A DNA stretch of 64,000 nucleotides from Pararhizobium sp. YC-54 (GCF_025847205.1 NZ_JAOYTH010000011.1:62001-126000), one strand, 5' to 3'; positions 1 through 9,122 are shown, numbered from the stretch's first letter. The notes: a model not told the origin generated them from the sequence alone. Numbers and translations are program-made.

Positions 1-777
1 GTTGCCTTCCGCGACGGCGTGGCGCTGTCCGGCGTCAACTCGATCAATTGGGCCCGCATCATGGCCCAGATCGTCTACTATTTCACCACGGCGCTGGCGC
101 TCGGCGGCCCGGACCGGAAAATCTCCTTCACGGTCCCGACCGGCAATTTCGGCGATATCTTCGCCGGCTATGTGGCAAGGCAGATGGGCCTGCCGATCGA
201 CAAGCTGGTCGTTGCCACCAACGAAAACGACATTCTCGCCCGCACGCTGCAGACCGGCCGCTACGAGATGCGCGACGTCAAGGCGACCACCTCCCCGTCG
301 ATGGACATCCAGATTTCTTCCAACTTCGAACGGCTGCTGTTTGAGGCCTATGACCGCGACGCCTCCAAGGTGCGCGGCGCCATGGCCAACCTGAAACAGT
401 CCGGCTCCTTCGAGATCGAGGAGGATGCGCTGAAATCCATCCGCAAGGTGTTCCGGGCGGGCCGCGCCACCGAAAAGGATGTGGCAAAGACAATCGCCAG
501 GACGCTGGAGACCACCGGCTACCTGCTCGATCCGCATACGGCGATCGGCGTCTTCGTTGCCAACAAGCATGAAACCTCAAGCGTGCCCATGGTGACGCTT
601 TCCACCGCGCACCCGGCGAAATTCCCGGCCGCAGTAAAATCGGCCAGTGGTATTGACCCGGCGCTTCCAACGTGGCTTGCTGATCTGATGGTCAGGGAGG
701 AGCGTTTCGACATTCTTGACGCCGAGCTTAAAGCTGTCGAAACCTTTATCGACGCTCGTGCCCGCATCCGGAAATAA
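1..777 (+). CDS. thrC: Threonine synthase, C-terminal part (5' end outside window)
   Basis: Last step of threonine biosynthesis: converts O-phosphohomoserine to threonine with PLP in the cytoplasm. The frame is open from base 1, so the gene starts upstream. About 258 of an expected ~465 residues are visible, including the fold-type II segment GNFGDIFAGYVARQMG (about residues 48-63 of the visible part). The PLP lysine lies in the missing part. The stop is 16 bases before the M16 peptidase start, so the two are probably cotranscribed. The homoserine kinase of the same pathway (thrB) is in this window at 13.6-14.6 kb on the other strand. Confidence 0.93.
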   Translation, partial: VAFRDGVALSGVNSINWARIMAQIVYYFTTALALGGPDRKISFTVPTGNFGDIFAGYVARQMGLPIDKLVVATNENDILARTLQTGRYEMRDVKATTSPSMDIQISSNFERLLFEAYDRDASKVRGAMANLKQSGSFEIEEDALKSIRKVFRAGRATEKDVAKTIARTLETTGYLLDPHTAIGVFVANKHETSSVPMVTLSTAHPAKFPAAVKSASGIDPALPTWLADLMVREERFDILDAELKAVETFIDARARIRK

Positions 778-793
778 GGACGCAGAAAGACGT

Positions 794-2095
794 ATGATGA
801 AAGTTGAGTGCACCCGGCTCCAATCCGGGTTGACGGTCGTCACCGAGAATATGCCGCACCTTGAAAGCGTGGCGCTCGGGGTCTGGATCAAATCCGGTTC
901 ACGCGATGAAACCACGGACGAGCACGGTATTGCCCATCTGCTGGAGCACATGGCGTTCAAGGGCACCGCACGGCGAACAGCCCGCGAGATCGCCGAACAG
1001 ATCGAAAATGTCGGCGGCGAAGTCAACGCCGCGACATCAACGGAAACCACCTCCTATTACGCCCGTATTCTAGAGGACGATGTTCCGCTCGCTGTCGATA
1101 TCCTCGCCGACATCCTGACGGAATCCTCCTTCGACGAGGACGAACTGCAGCGCGAAAAGCAGGTCATCCTGCAGGAAATCGGCGCCGCCAACGACACACC
1201 TGACGACGTCGTCTTCGACAAGTTCGCCGAAACCGCCTTTGCCAACCAGACAATCGGCCGCCCGATCCTCGGCACGCCGGACACGGTTTTATCCTTCACG
1301 CCCGATCAGATCCGCACCTATCTCGGCCGCAACTACACCACCGACCGCATGTTCGTCGTCGGTGCCGGCGCTCTCGATCATGATAGCTTTGTGCGACAGG
1401 TTGAAGACCGTTTCTCCAGCCTGCCGCAAAAACCGGCGGCGTCCCCCGTCGCCGACGCCGCCCATTATACCGGTGGCGACGTGCGCGAGGATCGCGACCT
1501 GATGGACGCGCAGGTGCTGCTCGGCTTTGAAGGCAAGGCCTATCACGCCCGCGATTTTTACTGTTCGCAGATCCTTGCCAATATCCTCGGCGGCGGCATG
1601 TCGTCCCGGCTGTTCCAGGAAGTGCGCGAGCATCGCGGACTGTGCTATTCGGTTTATGCTTTCCATTGGGGCTTTTCCGATACCGGCATCTTCGGGGTTC
1701 ACGCGGCAACCGGTGGCGAGAACCTGCCGGAACTGATGCCCGTCATCATCGATGAGCTGCGCAAGTCGTCGATGAACATCGAACAGCAGGAAATCGACCG
1801 CGCCCGCGCCCAGATCCGTGCCCAGCTTCTGATGGGACAGGAAAGCCCGGCTGCCCGCGCCGGCCAGATTGCCCGCCAGATGATGCTCTACGGCCGACCG
1901 ATCCCCAACGAGGAGCTGATGGAACGCCTGTCAGGCATCACCATCGAACGCCTCACGGATCTTGCCGGCCGGCTGTTCTTTGATACCGCCCCGACGCTGT
2001 CGGCGATCGGCCCGGTCGAAAAACTGGCGCCGATGAGCGATATTCTCGGTGCGCTTTCCAACAAGGCTGTCCGGGCTCGGGCTGCCAACGGCTAA
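794..2095 (+). CDS. M16 family zinc metallopeptidase (mitochondrial-processing-peptidase-like)
   Basis: 433 residues. The inverted zincin motif HLLEH is at residues 48-52 (two His ligands and the catalytic Glu), with the downstream Glu-rich helix containing EKQVILQEI supplying the third ligand. The C-terminal half is the usual second M16 repeat without the metal motif. These proteins resemble the processing peptidase beta subunit and PqqL-type proteases, and bacterial substrates are mostly unknown. The start is one of two adjacent ATGs (794 or 797), preceded by a GGA-containing site just after the thrC stop. The thrC-M16 adjacency is common in rhizobia and suggests one transcript. The family is clear; the substrate cannot be read from the sequence. 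Confidence 0.9.
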   Translation: MMKVECTRLQSGLTVVTENMPHLESVALGVWIKSGSRDETTDEHGIAHLLEHMAFKGTARRTAREIAEQIENVGGEVNAATSTETTSYYARILEDDVPLAVDILADILTESSFDEDELQREKQVILQEIGAANDTPDDVVFDKFAETAFANQTIGRPILGTPDTVLSFTPDQIRTYLGRNYTTDRMFVVGAGALDHDSFVRQVEDRFSSLPQKPAASPVADAAHYTGGDVREDRDLMDAQVLLGFEGKAYHARDFYCSQILANILGGGMSSRLFQEVREHRGLCYSVYAFHWGFSDTGIFGVHAATGGENLPELMPVIIDELRKSSMNIEQQEIDRARAQIRAQLLMGQESPAARAGQIARQMMLYGRPIPNEELMERLSGITIERLTDLAGRLFFDTAPTLSAIGPVEKLAPMSDILGALSNKAVRARAANG

Positions 2096-2116
2096 CTCTT
2101 TTCTGATGAGCGACCT

Positions 2117-2139
2117 CCGGGCGTTCGTCGAGCGCCCGG
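2117..2139. terminator. GC-rich hairpin after M16 peptidase
   Basis: Inverted repeat CCGGGCG (2117-2123) and CGCCCGG (2133-2139) with a 9-base loop lies between the M16 peptidase stop and the acetyltransferase start. There is no T-tract, so it may only stabilise the 3' end of the thrC transcript. Confidence 0.35.
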
Positions 2140-2182
2140 CACTCTCGCATATGGTATCACCCCATCCACTGCGGAGGCATCT

Positions 2183-2794
2183 ATGACACGATCGGTCTTT
2201 CGGTTTCTGTCACGGCAGCCGGACCCGATCGAAATTGGCAATACGGCGCATTTGCTGAGGCTGCCCAAAACATCCGACTATCGCCAGTGGTATCAGCTGC
2301 GTAGCGAAAGCCGCACCTTTCTCGAGCCGTGGGAGCCGACCTGGCGGGCCGACGAGATGACCGAGAGCGCTTTTCGCACCCGCGTCATCCGCAACGAACA
2401 GGAATTCGCCTCCGGCCAGGCGGTGCCGCTGTTCATCATTTCGCGGCCCGGCGACCAGCTGATCGGCGGCCTGACCATCGGCTATATCCGCAGGGGCGCC
2501 GCCCAATGCTGCATGATCGGCTACTGGATGGGCGAGAGATTTGCCGGCAAGGGGCATATGGCCGATGCCGTCAAACTGGCTATCCCCTATATCTTTACGC
2601 GCCTTCAGTTGCACCGTATTGAAGCAGCCTGTATTCCCGAGAACCACAGAAGCATCCGGCTCCTTGAAAAGGCCGGGTTTCAGCGCGAAGGCTACTTGCG
2701 GGAGTACCTGAAAATCAACGGGCAATGGCGGGATCACCTGATGTTCTCCCTCCTCTCGCAGGACAGCATGCAACATAAGAATTCGAGTGATTGA
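2183..2794 (+). CDS. GNAT acetyltransferase, RimJ/RimL type
   Basis: 203 residues with an acetyl-CoA fold of the ribosomal-protein-alanine N-acetyltransferase type. Visible features are the beta4-alpha3 region around GYWMGERFAGKGHMADA and the C-terminal HRIEAACIPENHRSIRLLEKAGF stretch typical of RimJ. It probably acetylates the N-terminus of a ribosomal or other protein. The start has GCGGAGG upstream. The stop overlaps the next gene start by one base (TGATG), so it is translationally coupled to the GGDEF-EAL protein. The substrate is not determinable. Confidence 0.85.
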   Translation: MTRSVFRFLSRQPDPIEIGNTAHLLRLPKTSDYRQWYQLRSESRTFLEPWEPTWRADEMTESAFRTRVIRNEQEFASGQAVPLFIISRPGDQLIGGLTIGYIRRGAAQCCMIGYWMGERFAGKGHMADAVKLAIPYIFTRLQLHRIEAACIPENHRSIRLLEKAGFQREGYLREYLKINGQWRDHLMFSLLSQDSMQHKNSSD

Positions 2795-5706
2795 TGTTTT
2801 TGAACCGCCACCCGTTCCACCCGTCAGCACGAAGGCTCCTGGCGCTTCTTACCGCCATGATGATCGCGTTCTGCCTGATCGGTAGCGGTACGGCACTTGC
2901 CACCGAACCCGTCAAGATCTCCCGCGAGGACACGGCCCTCGACCTGACGGCGACGACGGAAATCTATACCGGCCGCGGCGAAGCCTTCCAGGTCTCGACG
3001 GCGCCCGGCACCGACGGCATCGTCCGGCGCATCGAAGTCCGCTCCAGCGCCGACAACCATCAGGGCGACTGGGCCGTGTTTGCGCTTGCCAACGTTTCGG
3101 AGGAACAGCTGGAGCGCGTTATCGTCGCCCCGCACTTTCGTCTGGTGAATTCAAAACTGTTCTGGCCGGACCTGGGCTCGCAGCGCATCCTGTCGATCAC
3201 GCCGAGCGAAGGCTTTGCGCTTGACCGCCAGCCGAGCGACGAGGCGGACGTCTTCCGTATCACGCTCAATCCCGGCTCGGTCATCACCTTCGTTGCGGAA
3301 CTTGCCGGTCCCGACCTGCCGCAGATCTATCTCTGGCAGCCCGATGCCTACAAGGACACGGTTAATGCTTTCACGCTCTATCGCGGCATCGTGCTCGGCA
3401 TTGCCGGTCTGCTGGCGGTGTTCCTGACCATCCTGTTCGTCGTCAAGGGCACCTCGATGCTGCCGGCGACGGCAGCGCTCGCCTGGGCGGTGCTTGCCTA
3501 TATCTGCGTTGATTTCGGCTTCCTGTCGAAGCTGATCTCGATCACCGCGGGCGACGAGCGCATATGGCGGGCGGGCACGGAAGTGTTCCTTGCCGCCGGC
3601 CTGGTGATCTTCCTGTTCACCTATCTCAACCTCAACCGCTGGCACCAGCACTTAAGCTATGCGACGCTCGCCTGGATCCTCGGCCTTGGCCTTCTGTTCG
3701 GCGTTGCCATCTACGATCCGGCCATCGCCTCGGGCATCGCCCGCCTCTCCTTCGCGCTGACCGGCACCGCCGGCATCGTGCTGATCGCCTATCTCGGCTT
3801 CAGCCGCTACGACCGTGCCATCCTTCTGGTGCCCGCCTGGCTTTTGATCCTCGTCTGGCTGTTCGGGGCATGGCTTACCGTCACCGGCCAGCTTGCCAAT
3901 GACATCGTCCAGCCGGCGCTTGGCGGCGGTCTTGTTCTCATCGTGCTCCTGATCGGCTTTACGGTGATGCAGCACGCCTTTGCCGGCGGCGCCTATAGCC
4001 AGGGGCTGTTTTCCGACCTTGAGCGCCAGTCGCTGGCGCTGACCGGCTCCGGCGATACCGTCTGGGACTGGGACGTGGCGCGCGACCGCGTTGTCACCAT
4101 TCCGGATATCTCCGCCCAGCTCGGCCTCTCGCCCGGCACCATGCATGGTGCGGCCCGCAACTGGCTGCCGCGCCTTCACCCCGACGACCGCGACCGGTTT
4201 CGCGCGACGCTCGACGTTCTGCTCGAACATCGCAAGGGCCGGCTGAACCACGAATTCAGGGTGCGTGCCGAAGACGGGCACTATCACTGGCTGTCGATCC
4301 GCGCCCGCCCGGTGCTCGGCGCCAATGGCGAGATCATCCGTTGCGTCGGCACTATCGTCGATATCACCGAGCAGAAGAATTCCATCGACAGGCTGCTGCA
4401 CAATGCGCTGAACGACAATCTGACCGGATTGCCGAACCGGCAGATTTTCCTCGACCGGCTGCAATCCATCCTGTCGCTGGCACCCGGCTCCAGCGCCGTG
4501 CGCCCGACCGTCATCACCATCGACATCGACCGCTACAAGCAGGTCAACGACATGCTGGGCATTGCTGCCGGCGACAATATCCTGATTGCGCTGACGCGCC
4601 GCCTGCGGCGGCTGGTGAAGCCGCAGGACACGCTGGCGCGTCTCGGCGGCGACGAATTCGGACTGATCCTGATGTCGGAGCGCGATACCGCCAAGGTTGC
4701 CGATTTCGCCGACGCGGTCTCCAAGGCGATCATGGTGCCGCTCAATTTCGGCAATCGCGAAATCAACCTGACGGCCTCGATCGGCCTCGTCTCCTGGGTC
4801 GACCAGCAGGAAAGTGCCGCAGGCCTGCTCGACGATGCCGAGCTTGCGATGTTCCGCGCCAAGAAGGCGGGCGGCAATCGCGTCGAGCCTTTCCGCCCGG
4901 CCTTCCGCGCCTCCGGAACCGATCGCCTGCAGCTCGAAACAGACCTGCGCCGTGCCATCGAACGCAAGGAGCTGAACCTCGTCTACCAGCCGATCGTCCG
5001 CCTGGTGGACGCCGAGATCGCCGGTTTCGAGGCGCTGATGCGCTGGGAGCATCCCAAGCGCGGCAGCATTTCTCCATCGGAGTTCATCCCGATCGCGGAA
5101 GCCTCCGATCTTATCAACGAACTGGGCATGTTCGCCTTCGAAAAGGCGACCAGCGACCTGACCGATTGGCAGCTCCAGACCGGCGATCTGCCGATCTTCG
5201 TCTCCATCAACCTGTCAAGCGCACAGCTGCTCAACAACGAGCTCTATGACGACGTCCGTGCGGTGTTGAACAAGAACCATTGCGATCCGCGCAAGGTGAA
5301 GGTGGAGCTGACCGAATCCGTCGTCATGGAAAACCCGGAACAGGCGCGCCTTGTCCTGGAGAAACTGAAGGATGCCGGCCTCAAATTGGCGCTCGACGAT
5401 TTCGGCACCGGCCATTCGTCGCTCGCCTACCTCACCCGCTTTCCGTTCGACACGATCAAGATCGACAAGTCGCTGATCAGGGACCCCAGCGACAAACGCT
5501 CGATCCTTTTGCGCTCGGTCATCACCATGGCCCGCGAGCTCGAGATGCAGGTCGTCGCCGAAGGCATCGAATCCGAAGAGGACGCCATCCAGCTCGCGCA
5601 GATGGGCTGCGACTTCGGCCAAAGCTTCCTCTTCGGCCCGCCCATCGGTTCGGAATCGATCCAGCGGTTGCTGAAGGAACGATTTCCGTTGATGAAGCGG
5701 GCGTGA
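2794..5706 (+). CDS. Membrane GGDEF-EAL protein with 7TMR-DISM-like sensor and PAS domain
   Basis: 970 residues. An N-terminal signal/TM segment (about 12-33) is followed by a periplasmic domain (35-190) resembling 7TMR-DISMED2 and seven TM helices (about 195-400). A PAS domain (about 420-526) ends in the usual VGTIVDITEQK. The GGDEF domain has an intact GGDEF motif near residue 618. The EAL domain has EALMRW near 744 and DDFGTGHSSL later. Both catalytic signatures are intact, so it may make and break c-di-GMP, although many such fusions use one domain only for regulation. A TTG three bases upstream is an alternative start; the ATG at 2794 fits the one-base overlap with the preceding gene. 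Confidence 0.9.
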   Translation: MFLNRHPFHPSARRLLALLTAMMIAFCLIGSGTALATEPVKISREDTALDLTATTEIYTGRGEAFQVSTAPGTDGIVRRIEVRSSADNHQGDWAVFALANVSEEQLERVIVAPHFRLVNSKLFWPDLGSQRILSITPSEGFALDRQPSDEADVFRITLNPGSVITFVAELAGPDLPQIYLWQPDAYKDTVNAFTLYRGIVLGIAGLLAVFLTILFVVKGTSMLPATAALAWAVLAYICVDFGFLSKLISITAGDERIWRAGTEVFLAAGLVIFLFTYLNLNRWHQHLSYATLAWILGLGLLFGVAIYDPAIASGIARLSFALTGTAGIVLIAYLGFSRYDRAILLVPAWLLILVWLFGAWLTVTGQLANDIVQPALGGGLVLIVLLIGFTVMQHAFAGGAYSQGLFSDLERQSLALTGSGDTVWDWDVARDRVVTIPDISAQLGLSPGTMHGAARNWLPRLHPDDRDRFRATLDVLLEHRKGRLNHEFRVRAEDGHYHWLSIRARPVLGANGEIIRCVGTIVDITEQKNSIDRLLHNALNDNLTGLPNRQIFLDRLQSILSLAPGSSAVRPTVITIDIDRYKQVNDMLGIAAGDNILIALTRRLRRLVKPQDTLARLGGDEFGLILMSERDTAKVADFADAVSKAIMVPLNFGNREINLTASIGLVSWVDQQESAAGLLDDAELAMFRAKKAGGNRVEPFRPAFRASGTDRLQLETDLRRAIERKELNLVYQPIVRLVDAEIAGFEALMRWEHPKRGSISPSEFIPIAEASDLINELGMFAFEKATSDLTDWQLQTGDLPIFVSINLSSAQLLNNELYDDVRAVLNKNHCDPRKVKVELTESVVMENPEQARLVLEKLKDAGLKLALDDFGTGHSSLAYLTRFPFDTIKIDKSLIRDPSDKRSILLRSVITMARELEMQVVAEGIESEEDAIQLAQMGCDFGQSFLFGPPIGSESIQRLLKERFPLMKRA

Positions 5707-5708
5707 TT

Positions 5709-5741
<33 letters not shown>

Positions 5742-5773
5742 ATATTCTCCGCTTTGAGCCTGGAAGGCGACAA

Positions 5774-5805
5774 CTATTGGCTATTGGCTATTGGCTATTG
5801 GCTAT
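5774..5805. repeat. Heptamer tandem array, (CTATTGG)x4 plus CTAT
   Basis: Four perfect copies of a 7-base unit plus a partial fifth. It directly abuts the left copy of the duplicated peptidase-gene tail at 5804-5866, so it sits at the probable junction of the inserted LysR/qor segment. Confidence 0.9.
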
Positions 5806-5866
5806 ACCCTGCCCCCTGCCCGCCGGATCAGCGATTGATGAAATCCAGTTTCTCCATCGCGGCGGC
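5804..5866 (-). pseudogene. Orphan 3' end of the zinc-peptidase gene (left copy of direct repeat)
   Basis: About 62 bases align, with roughly 55 identities and three one-base gaps, to 7964-8027, the 3' end of the zinc metallopeptidase gene. A 17-base perfect core, TTGATGAAATCCAGTTT, lies at 5835-5851 and 7995-8011. Read on the minus strand it encodes EKLDFINR and then a stop, where the intact gene has DKLDFINR and 11 more residues. Similarity ends beyond this short stretch. It is a remnant, or the original gene tail displaced by the insertion of the 2.1-kb segment to its right. Confidence 0.75.
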
Positions 5867-5913
5867 CCGAAGCGGTCGCAGCGCGCCTATGACGGGCAAT
5901 ATTCGGTTGCAGA

Positions 5914-6780
5914 TCATCTCCAGGATACGCCTTTGAGCGCTTCTATGACTGCGCGAACGCAGGGGACGTCCTTGATCTCCGTGTGCACGACCAACCATGC
6001 CTCCCTCGCCAGAGCGTGCCCGCTCTCGACACGCCGGAGATCACCAGGTTCAAAGACCGCGAAATTGGGTAGCATCACTATACCGCCGCCAAGCCTCGCG
6101 GCCGCGGCCTGAAATTCCAGTACGGATGACCTCACGGCAATCGGACGGCCAGCGGCCAGCTCAACGAGACGCACCTGCTGTGGCGAGGCATTCATTGCCT
6201 CGTCATAGCCGATAAAGGTCCATTCGGGCGGCGAAACGGTTTCCAGGTAAGCTTTTGACGCGTAGAGGTCGAAGGTGATCTCGCCGATCTTGATAATGGA
6301 ATAGTCGCCGTCTTCTGGCCGCGACAGCCGCACCGCGATATCCGCCTCTCGCCGGTTCAAGGACGCGAGGCGCTTTTCTCCAACAAGTGTGATCTGGATG
6401 CCTGGATAAGCTCGCCGGAGAGCCACGATCGGCTCCGCCAGAAGCACACTTGAAAGAGCAGGAGGAGCGCTGATTCTTACGTGGCCGCGGAGCTCCGTCG
6501 CGCTGCTGCGACCGAGCTGCTCGATGGCAGCGGTTTGGGTCGATATGAGAGCCGCGTGCTTGGCAACCTGTTCCCCGTCCTCAGTGAGAATGACGCGCCG
6601 GCCGCGGCGATCGACAAGCTTGCGTCCCAGCCTGGCTTCAAGAGACGAAACGCGCCTGCTGACCGTAGCGTGTTCGACCCCAAGCTGCCTTGCTGCGCCG
6701 AGGAAGGTTCCTGACTGCGCGAGCGCCAGGAAATACCGCAAGTCGTCCCAGTCAATTTGTGTGAATTCTTTCCCATTCAT
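5914..6780 (-). CDS. LysR family transcriptional regulator
   Basis: 288 residues. A winged helix-turn-helix is at about residues 10-65 (FLALAQSGTFLGAARQLGVEHATVSRRVSSLEARLG), followed by a two-lobed periplasmic-binding-like effector domain. The start at 6780 (MNGKEF) matches family length; the longer frame to 6861 would run through the divergent promoter. It is divergent from the quinone oxidoreductase with 69 bases between, the usual arrangement for a LysR protein controlling its neighbour. Codon and base use look less GC-biased than the flanking core genes. The inducer is unknown. Confidence 0.9.
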   Translation of the reverse strand: MNGKEFTQIDWDDLRYFLALAQSGTFLGAARQLGVEHATVSRRVSSLEARLGRKLVDRRGRRVILTEDGEQVAKHAALISTQTAAIEQLGRSSATELRGHVRISAPPALSSVLLAEPIVALRRAYPGIQITLVGEKRLASLNRREADIAVRLSRPEDGDYSIIKIGEITFDLYASKAYLETVSPPEWTFIGYDEAMNASPQQVRLVELAAGRPIAVRSSVLEFQAAAARLGGGIVMLPNFAVFEPGDLRRVESGHALAREAWLVVHTEIKDVPCVRAVIEALKGVSWR

Positions 6781-6791
6781 TGGGAGACAAT
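6779..6791. promoter_or_regulatory. Candidate LysR operator in divergent promoter
   Basis: Perfect dyad ATTG-N5-CAAT overlaps the LysR start codon within the 69-bp divergent region. An additional, slightly off-centre TTCCC/GGGAA pair is at 6770-6774 and 6793-6797. The position suits autorepression plus control of qor. This is inference from position and symmetry only. Confidence 0.45.
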
Positions 6792-6849
6792 AGGGAATTT
6801 TCCAACATCTCGCCACATGCCAGTTTATGCGCATCAAGGAGATAAAACG

Positions 6850-7824
6850 ATGGTCGACCAAATCGTATTGCTGAGCTCACCCGGCGAAACCGCCCAATTC
6901 CAGATACAGGAACAGCGTTCCGATCCACCCGCTGCAGGCGAGATCAAAATCCGCCACCACGCCATCGGCACAAATTTCCTCGACGTCTATCACAGGAAGG
7001 GGATCTATCCGTTGACTTCCTATCCCGCGGTGATCGGTGCAGAGGGCGCCGGTGTTGTCGAAGCTGTCGGTCCCGGCGTCGACAACTTCAAGATAGGGGA
7101 GCGTGTCGCATACGCGGGACCGCCAGTCGGAGCCTACTGCTCGACCCGCAATATCGCAGCCGAAAGGATCATAAAGCTTCCGGACACGGTTTCGGCGAAA
7201 ATGGCCGCAAGTTCGCTGCTCAAAGGTATGACGGCCTACATGCTGTTGAAGAAGACCTTCGATGTTCGTGACGGACATAGCGTTCTGATCCATGCGGCTG
7301 CCGGGGGACTTGGAAGCATCCTTGTTCGCTGGGCCAAATCGATCAATGCCACGGTGATCGGCACCGTGAGTACACCTGAAAAAGCGGCGCTCGCAGAGTC
7401 CTATGGAGCCGATCACCTGGTGGTTGGACGAGAGGCCGATATCGTCGCAGAGGTCAAGCGACTGACGGACGGACGCGGTGTCGACGTCGCCTATGACGGG
7501 ATCGGCGGCGACATGCTGGTTAAAAGCCTGCGCTCCGTTCGAGCTTTCGGTATGGCTGTCACCATTGGTCAGGCCGCCGGCCCGGTTCCGCCAGTTCCGG
7601 TTGAGGAGCTTCGGCCGGGCAAGGCGCTCTCCCATCCGAGCATCATGGCTTGGTGCGCTGATGCCGGACGATATCGCGAGGCAGCTCAGGCGGCAATCCG
7701 GGCGATGGAAAAGGGGATCGTTTCCGAAATCGGCGCAGAATACAGCCTCGCAGATGTTGCAAAGGCTCACGAAGAAATGGAGTCAGGACGGTCGGCCGGC
7801 AGCATCCTGCTCATACCTCGGTAA
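6850..7824 (+). CDS. NADPH:quinone oxidoreductase, zeta-crystallin-like MDR family
   Basis: 324 residues. A GroES-like domain comes first (QIQEQRSDPPAAGEIKIRHH), followed by a Rossmann domain with the AAAGGLGSILVRWAK nucleotide-binding segment (AAGGxGxxxxQ-type) near residue 152. It lacks the zinc ligands of alcohol dehydrogenases, as expected for quinone reductases. It probably carries out one-electron quinone or enone reduction in the cytoplasm. The start ATG 6850 has AAGGAG at 6836-6841. It forms a divergent pair with the LysR gene and was probably acquired together with it. Confidence 0.88.
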   Translation: MVDQIVLLSSPGETAQFQIQEQRSDPPAAGEIKIRHHAIGTNFLDVYHRKGIYPLTSYPAVIGAEGAGVVEAVGPGVDNFKIGERVAYAGPPVGAYCSTRNIAAERIIKLPDTVSAKMAASSLLKGMTAYMLLKKTFDVRDGHSVLIHAAAGGLGSILVRWAKSINATVIGTVSTPEKAALAESYGADHLVVGREADIVAEVKRLTDGRGVDVAYDGIGGDMLVKSLRSVRAFGMAVTIGQAAGPVPPVPVEELRPGKALSHPSIMAWCADAGRYREAAQAAIRAMEKGIVSEIGAEYSLADVAKAHEEMESGRSAGSILLIPR

Positions 7825-7954
7825 GCCGAAGCCCAGTTCGCAGACAATGTGAAAATTTCTGCCTTTCGCCCAAGCAACCGCCGGCAGCACCTTCAAGCAG
7901 CTGGCGGCATCGACAATCGGGTCTTCCCCGGCCTCGCCCAACAATCACCCCTTC

Positions 7955-9031
7955 CTACCCCGCATACCCTGCCCCCGCCCGCCTGATCAGGCGGTTGATG
8001 AAATCCAGTTTATCCACCACCGGCGGCGACAGCACGAACGGGTAGCTGTCGGGCTGTCCCATGCTGCGCTGGAGGCTGTTCAGCGCCACGCTGAGGGGCA
8101 CCCAGGCATCGATCACCGTCTGCGCATCTACGGCCCGATAGGGATCGAAATCGACTTCCGCGGCCATCTCCTCGTGGCGGCGCGGTTCGGTCGACAGGCC
8201 GAACGAGCGGGCGGTTTCCAGCGTATCGACGATGTGGAAGAAATGCGCCCAGCATTCGGCGAAATCCTCGGCCGGATGGGCGCTGGCATAGGTGCTGATG
8301 AAACTCGTCTGCCATCCGGGCGGAGGTCCCTGCTCATAGTTGCGCTTCAGCGCCGCGGCATAATCCTGCCGTTCGTCGCCGAACAGCGCCCTTGCCGCAT
8401 TAAGCGTCTGATCATCGCGCACCAGCTGGGCCCAGTAGAAATGGCCGATCTCGTGGCGGAAATGGCCGAGCAGGGTTCTGTAAGGCTCGTTCATCAAGAC
8501 CCGTACACTTTCGCGGGTCGCATCGTTTGCCTCGGCCGCCCGCAGGCTGATCAGGCCATCCTCATGGCCGGTCACGGCCGCCACGAGATTGCCGTAGATA
8601 TCGACTTCGTCGGCAAGGAAATCGAAGACGAGCCCGGCTTGCGGATCGGCCTCCCGGCCGGGGCGCGGCAGGTTCCAGCGCAACAGCGAATAGAACAGGT
8701 GACGCTGTGCCTGGCCGATCTTCTGCCAGCGCAAGAGGCCTTCCGGATTGTCCGTTACCGGGACGATGCGATTGTAGCGGCAGGCCTGGCAATAGACGTG
8801 ATCGTCATTGCTTAAGATCAGCCAGTTGCAGATGTCGTGCGCCGCATTGGCGCAGAAACGGACATCGGCCTCCTTGCGTGACGATGCCTGAAAGAGGTTA
8901 TCGCCCGCCGGTCTCAGCGCCTGCATGGCCATCGCCTCCGGCAGAAATCCCAATCGCGAGCCGCAATTGATGCAGACGCGATTGTCGAAATGAACGGGGT
9001 TTCCGCAATTGCCGCATTCGTACAGTCTCAT
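7955..9031 (-). CDS. Zinc-ribbon plus putative zinc metallopeptidase (HEIGHFYW motif)
   Basis: 358 residues. The N-terminal zinc ribbon has C6-x2-C9 and C20-x2-C23; a second Cys group follows (C60, C81, C84). The metallopeptidase signature HEIGHFYW is at residues 193-200, with H193, E194 and H197 as metal/catalytic residues. Further Glu/His residues (HPAEDFAECWAHFFH) probably complete the site. This matches the DUF2248/Peptidase_Mx type found in many proteobacteria; the role is unknown. Its last codons lie in the right copy of the direct repeat that bounds the LysR/qor segment, so the C-terminal tail GAGYAG may be acquired. Confidence 0.8.
   Translation of the reverse strand: MRLYECGNCGNPVHFDNRVCINCGSRLGFLPEAMAMQALRPAGDNLFQASSRKEADVRFCANAAHDICNWLILSNDDHVYCQACRYNRIVPVTDNPEGLLRWQKIGQAQRHLFYSLLRWNLPRPGREADPQAGLVFDFLADEVDIYGNLVAAVTGHEDGLISLRAAEANDATRESVRVLMNEPYRTLLGHFRHEIGHFYWAQLVRDDQTLNAARALFGDERQDYAAALKRNYEQGPPPGWQTSFISTYASAHPAEDFAECWAHFFHIVDTLETARSFGLSTEPRRHEEMAAEVDFDPYRAVDAQTVIDAWVPLSVALNSLQRSMGQPDSYPFVLSPPVVDKLDFINRLIRRAGAGYAG
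7964..8027. repeat. Right copy of direct repeat (3' end of zinc-peptidase gene)
   Basis: Matches 5804-5866 (see the pseudogene entry). The two copies flank about 2.1 kb holding exactly the LysR gene and the quinone oxidoreductase gene. Confidence 0.75.
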
Positions 9032-9122
9032 TGTATTATATAGCCCGCCTGATGATGGTGTGACGACCGCCTTTGAGTATGCCGGCCGCCGCCTAGGATT
9101 GCAGCATCGTACCCGCAGAGAA

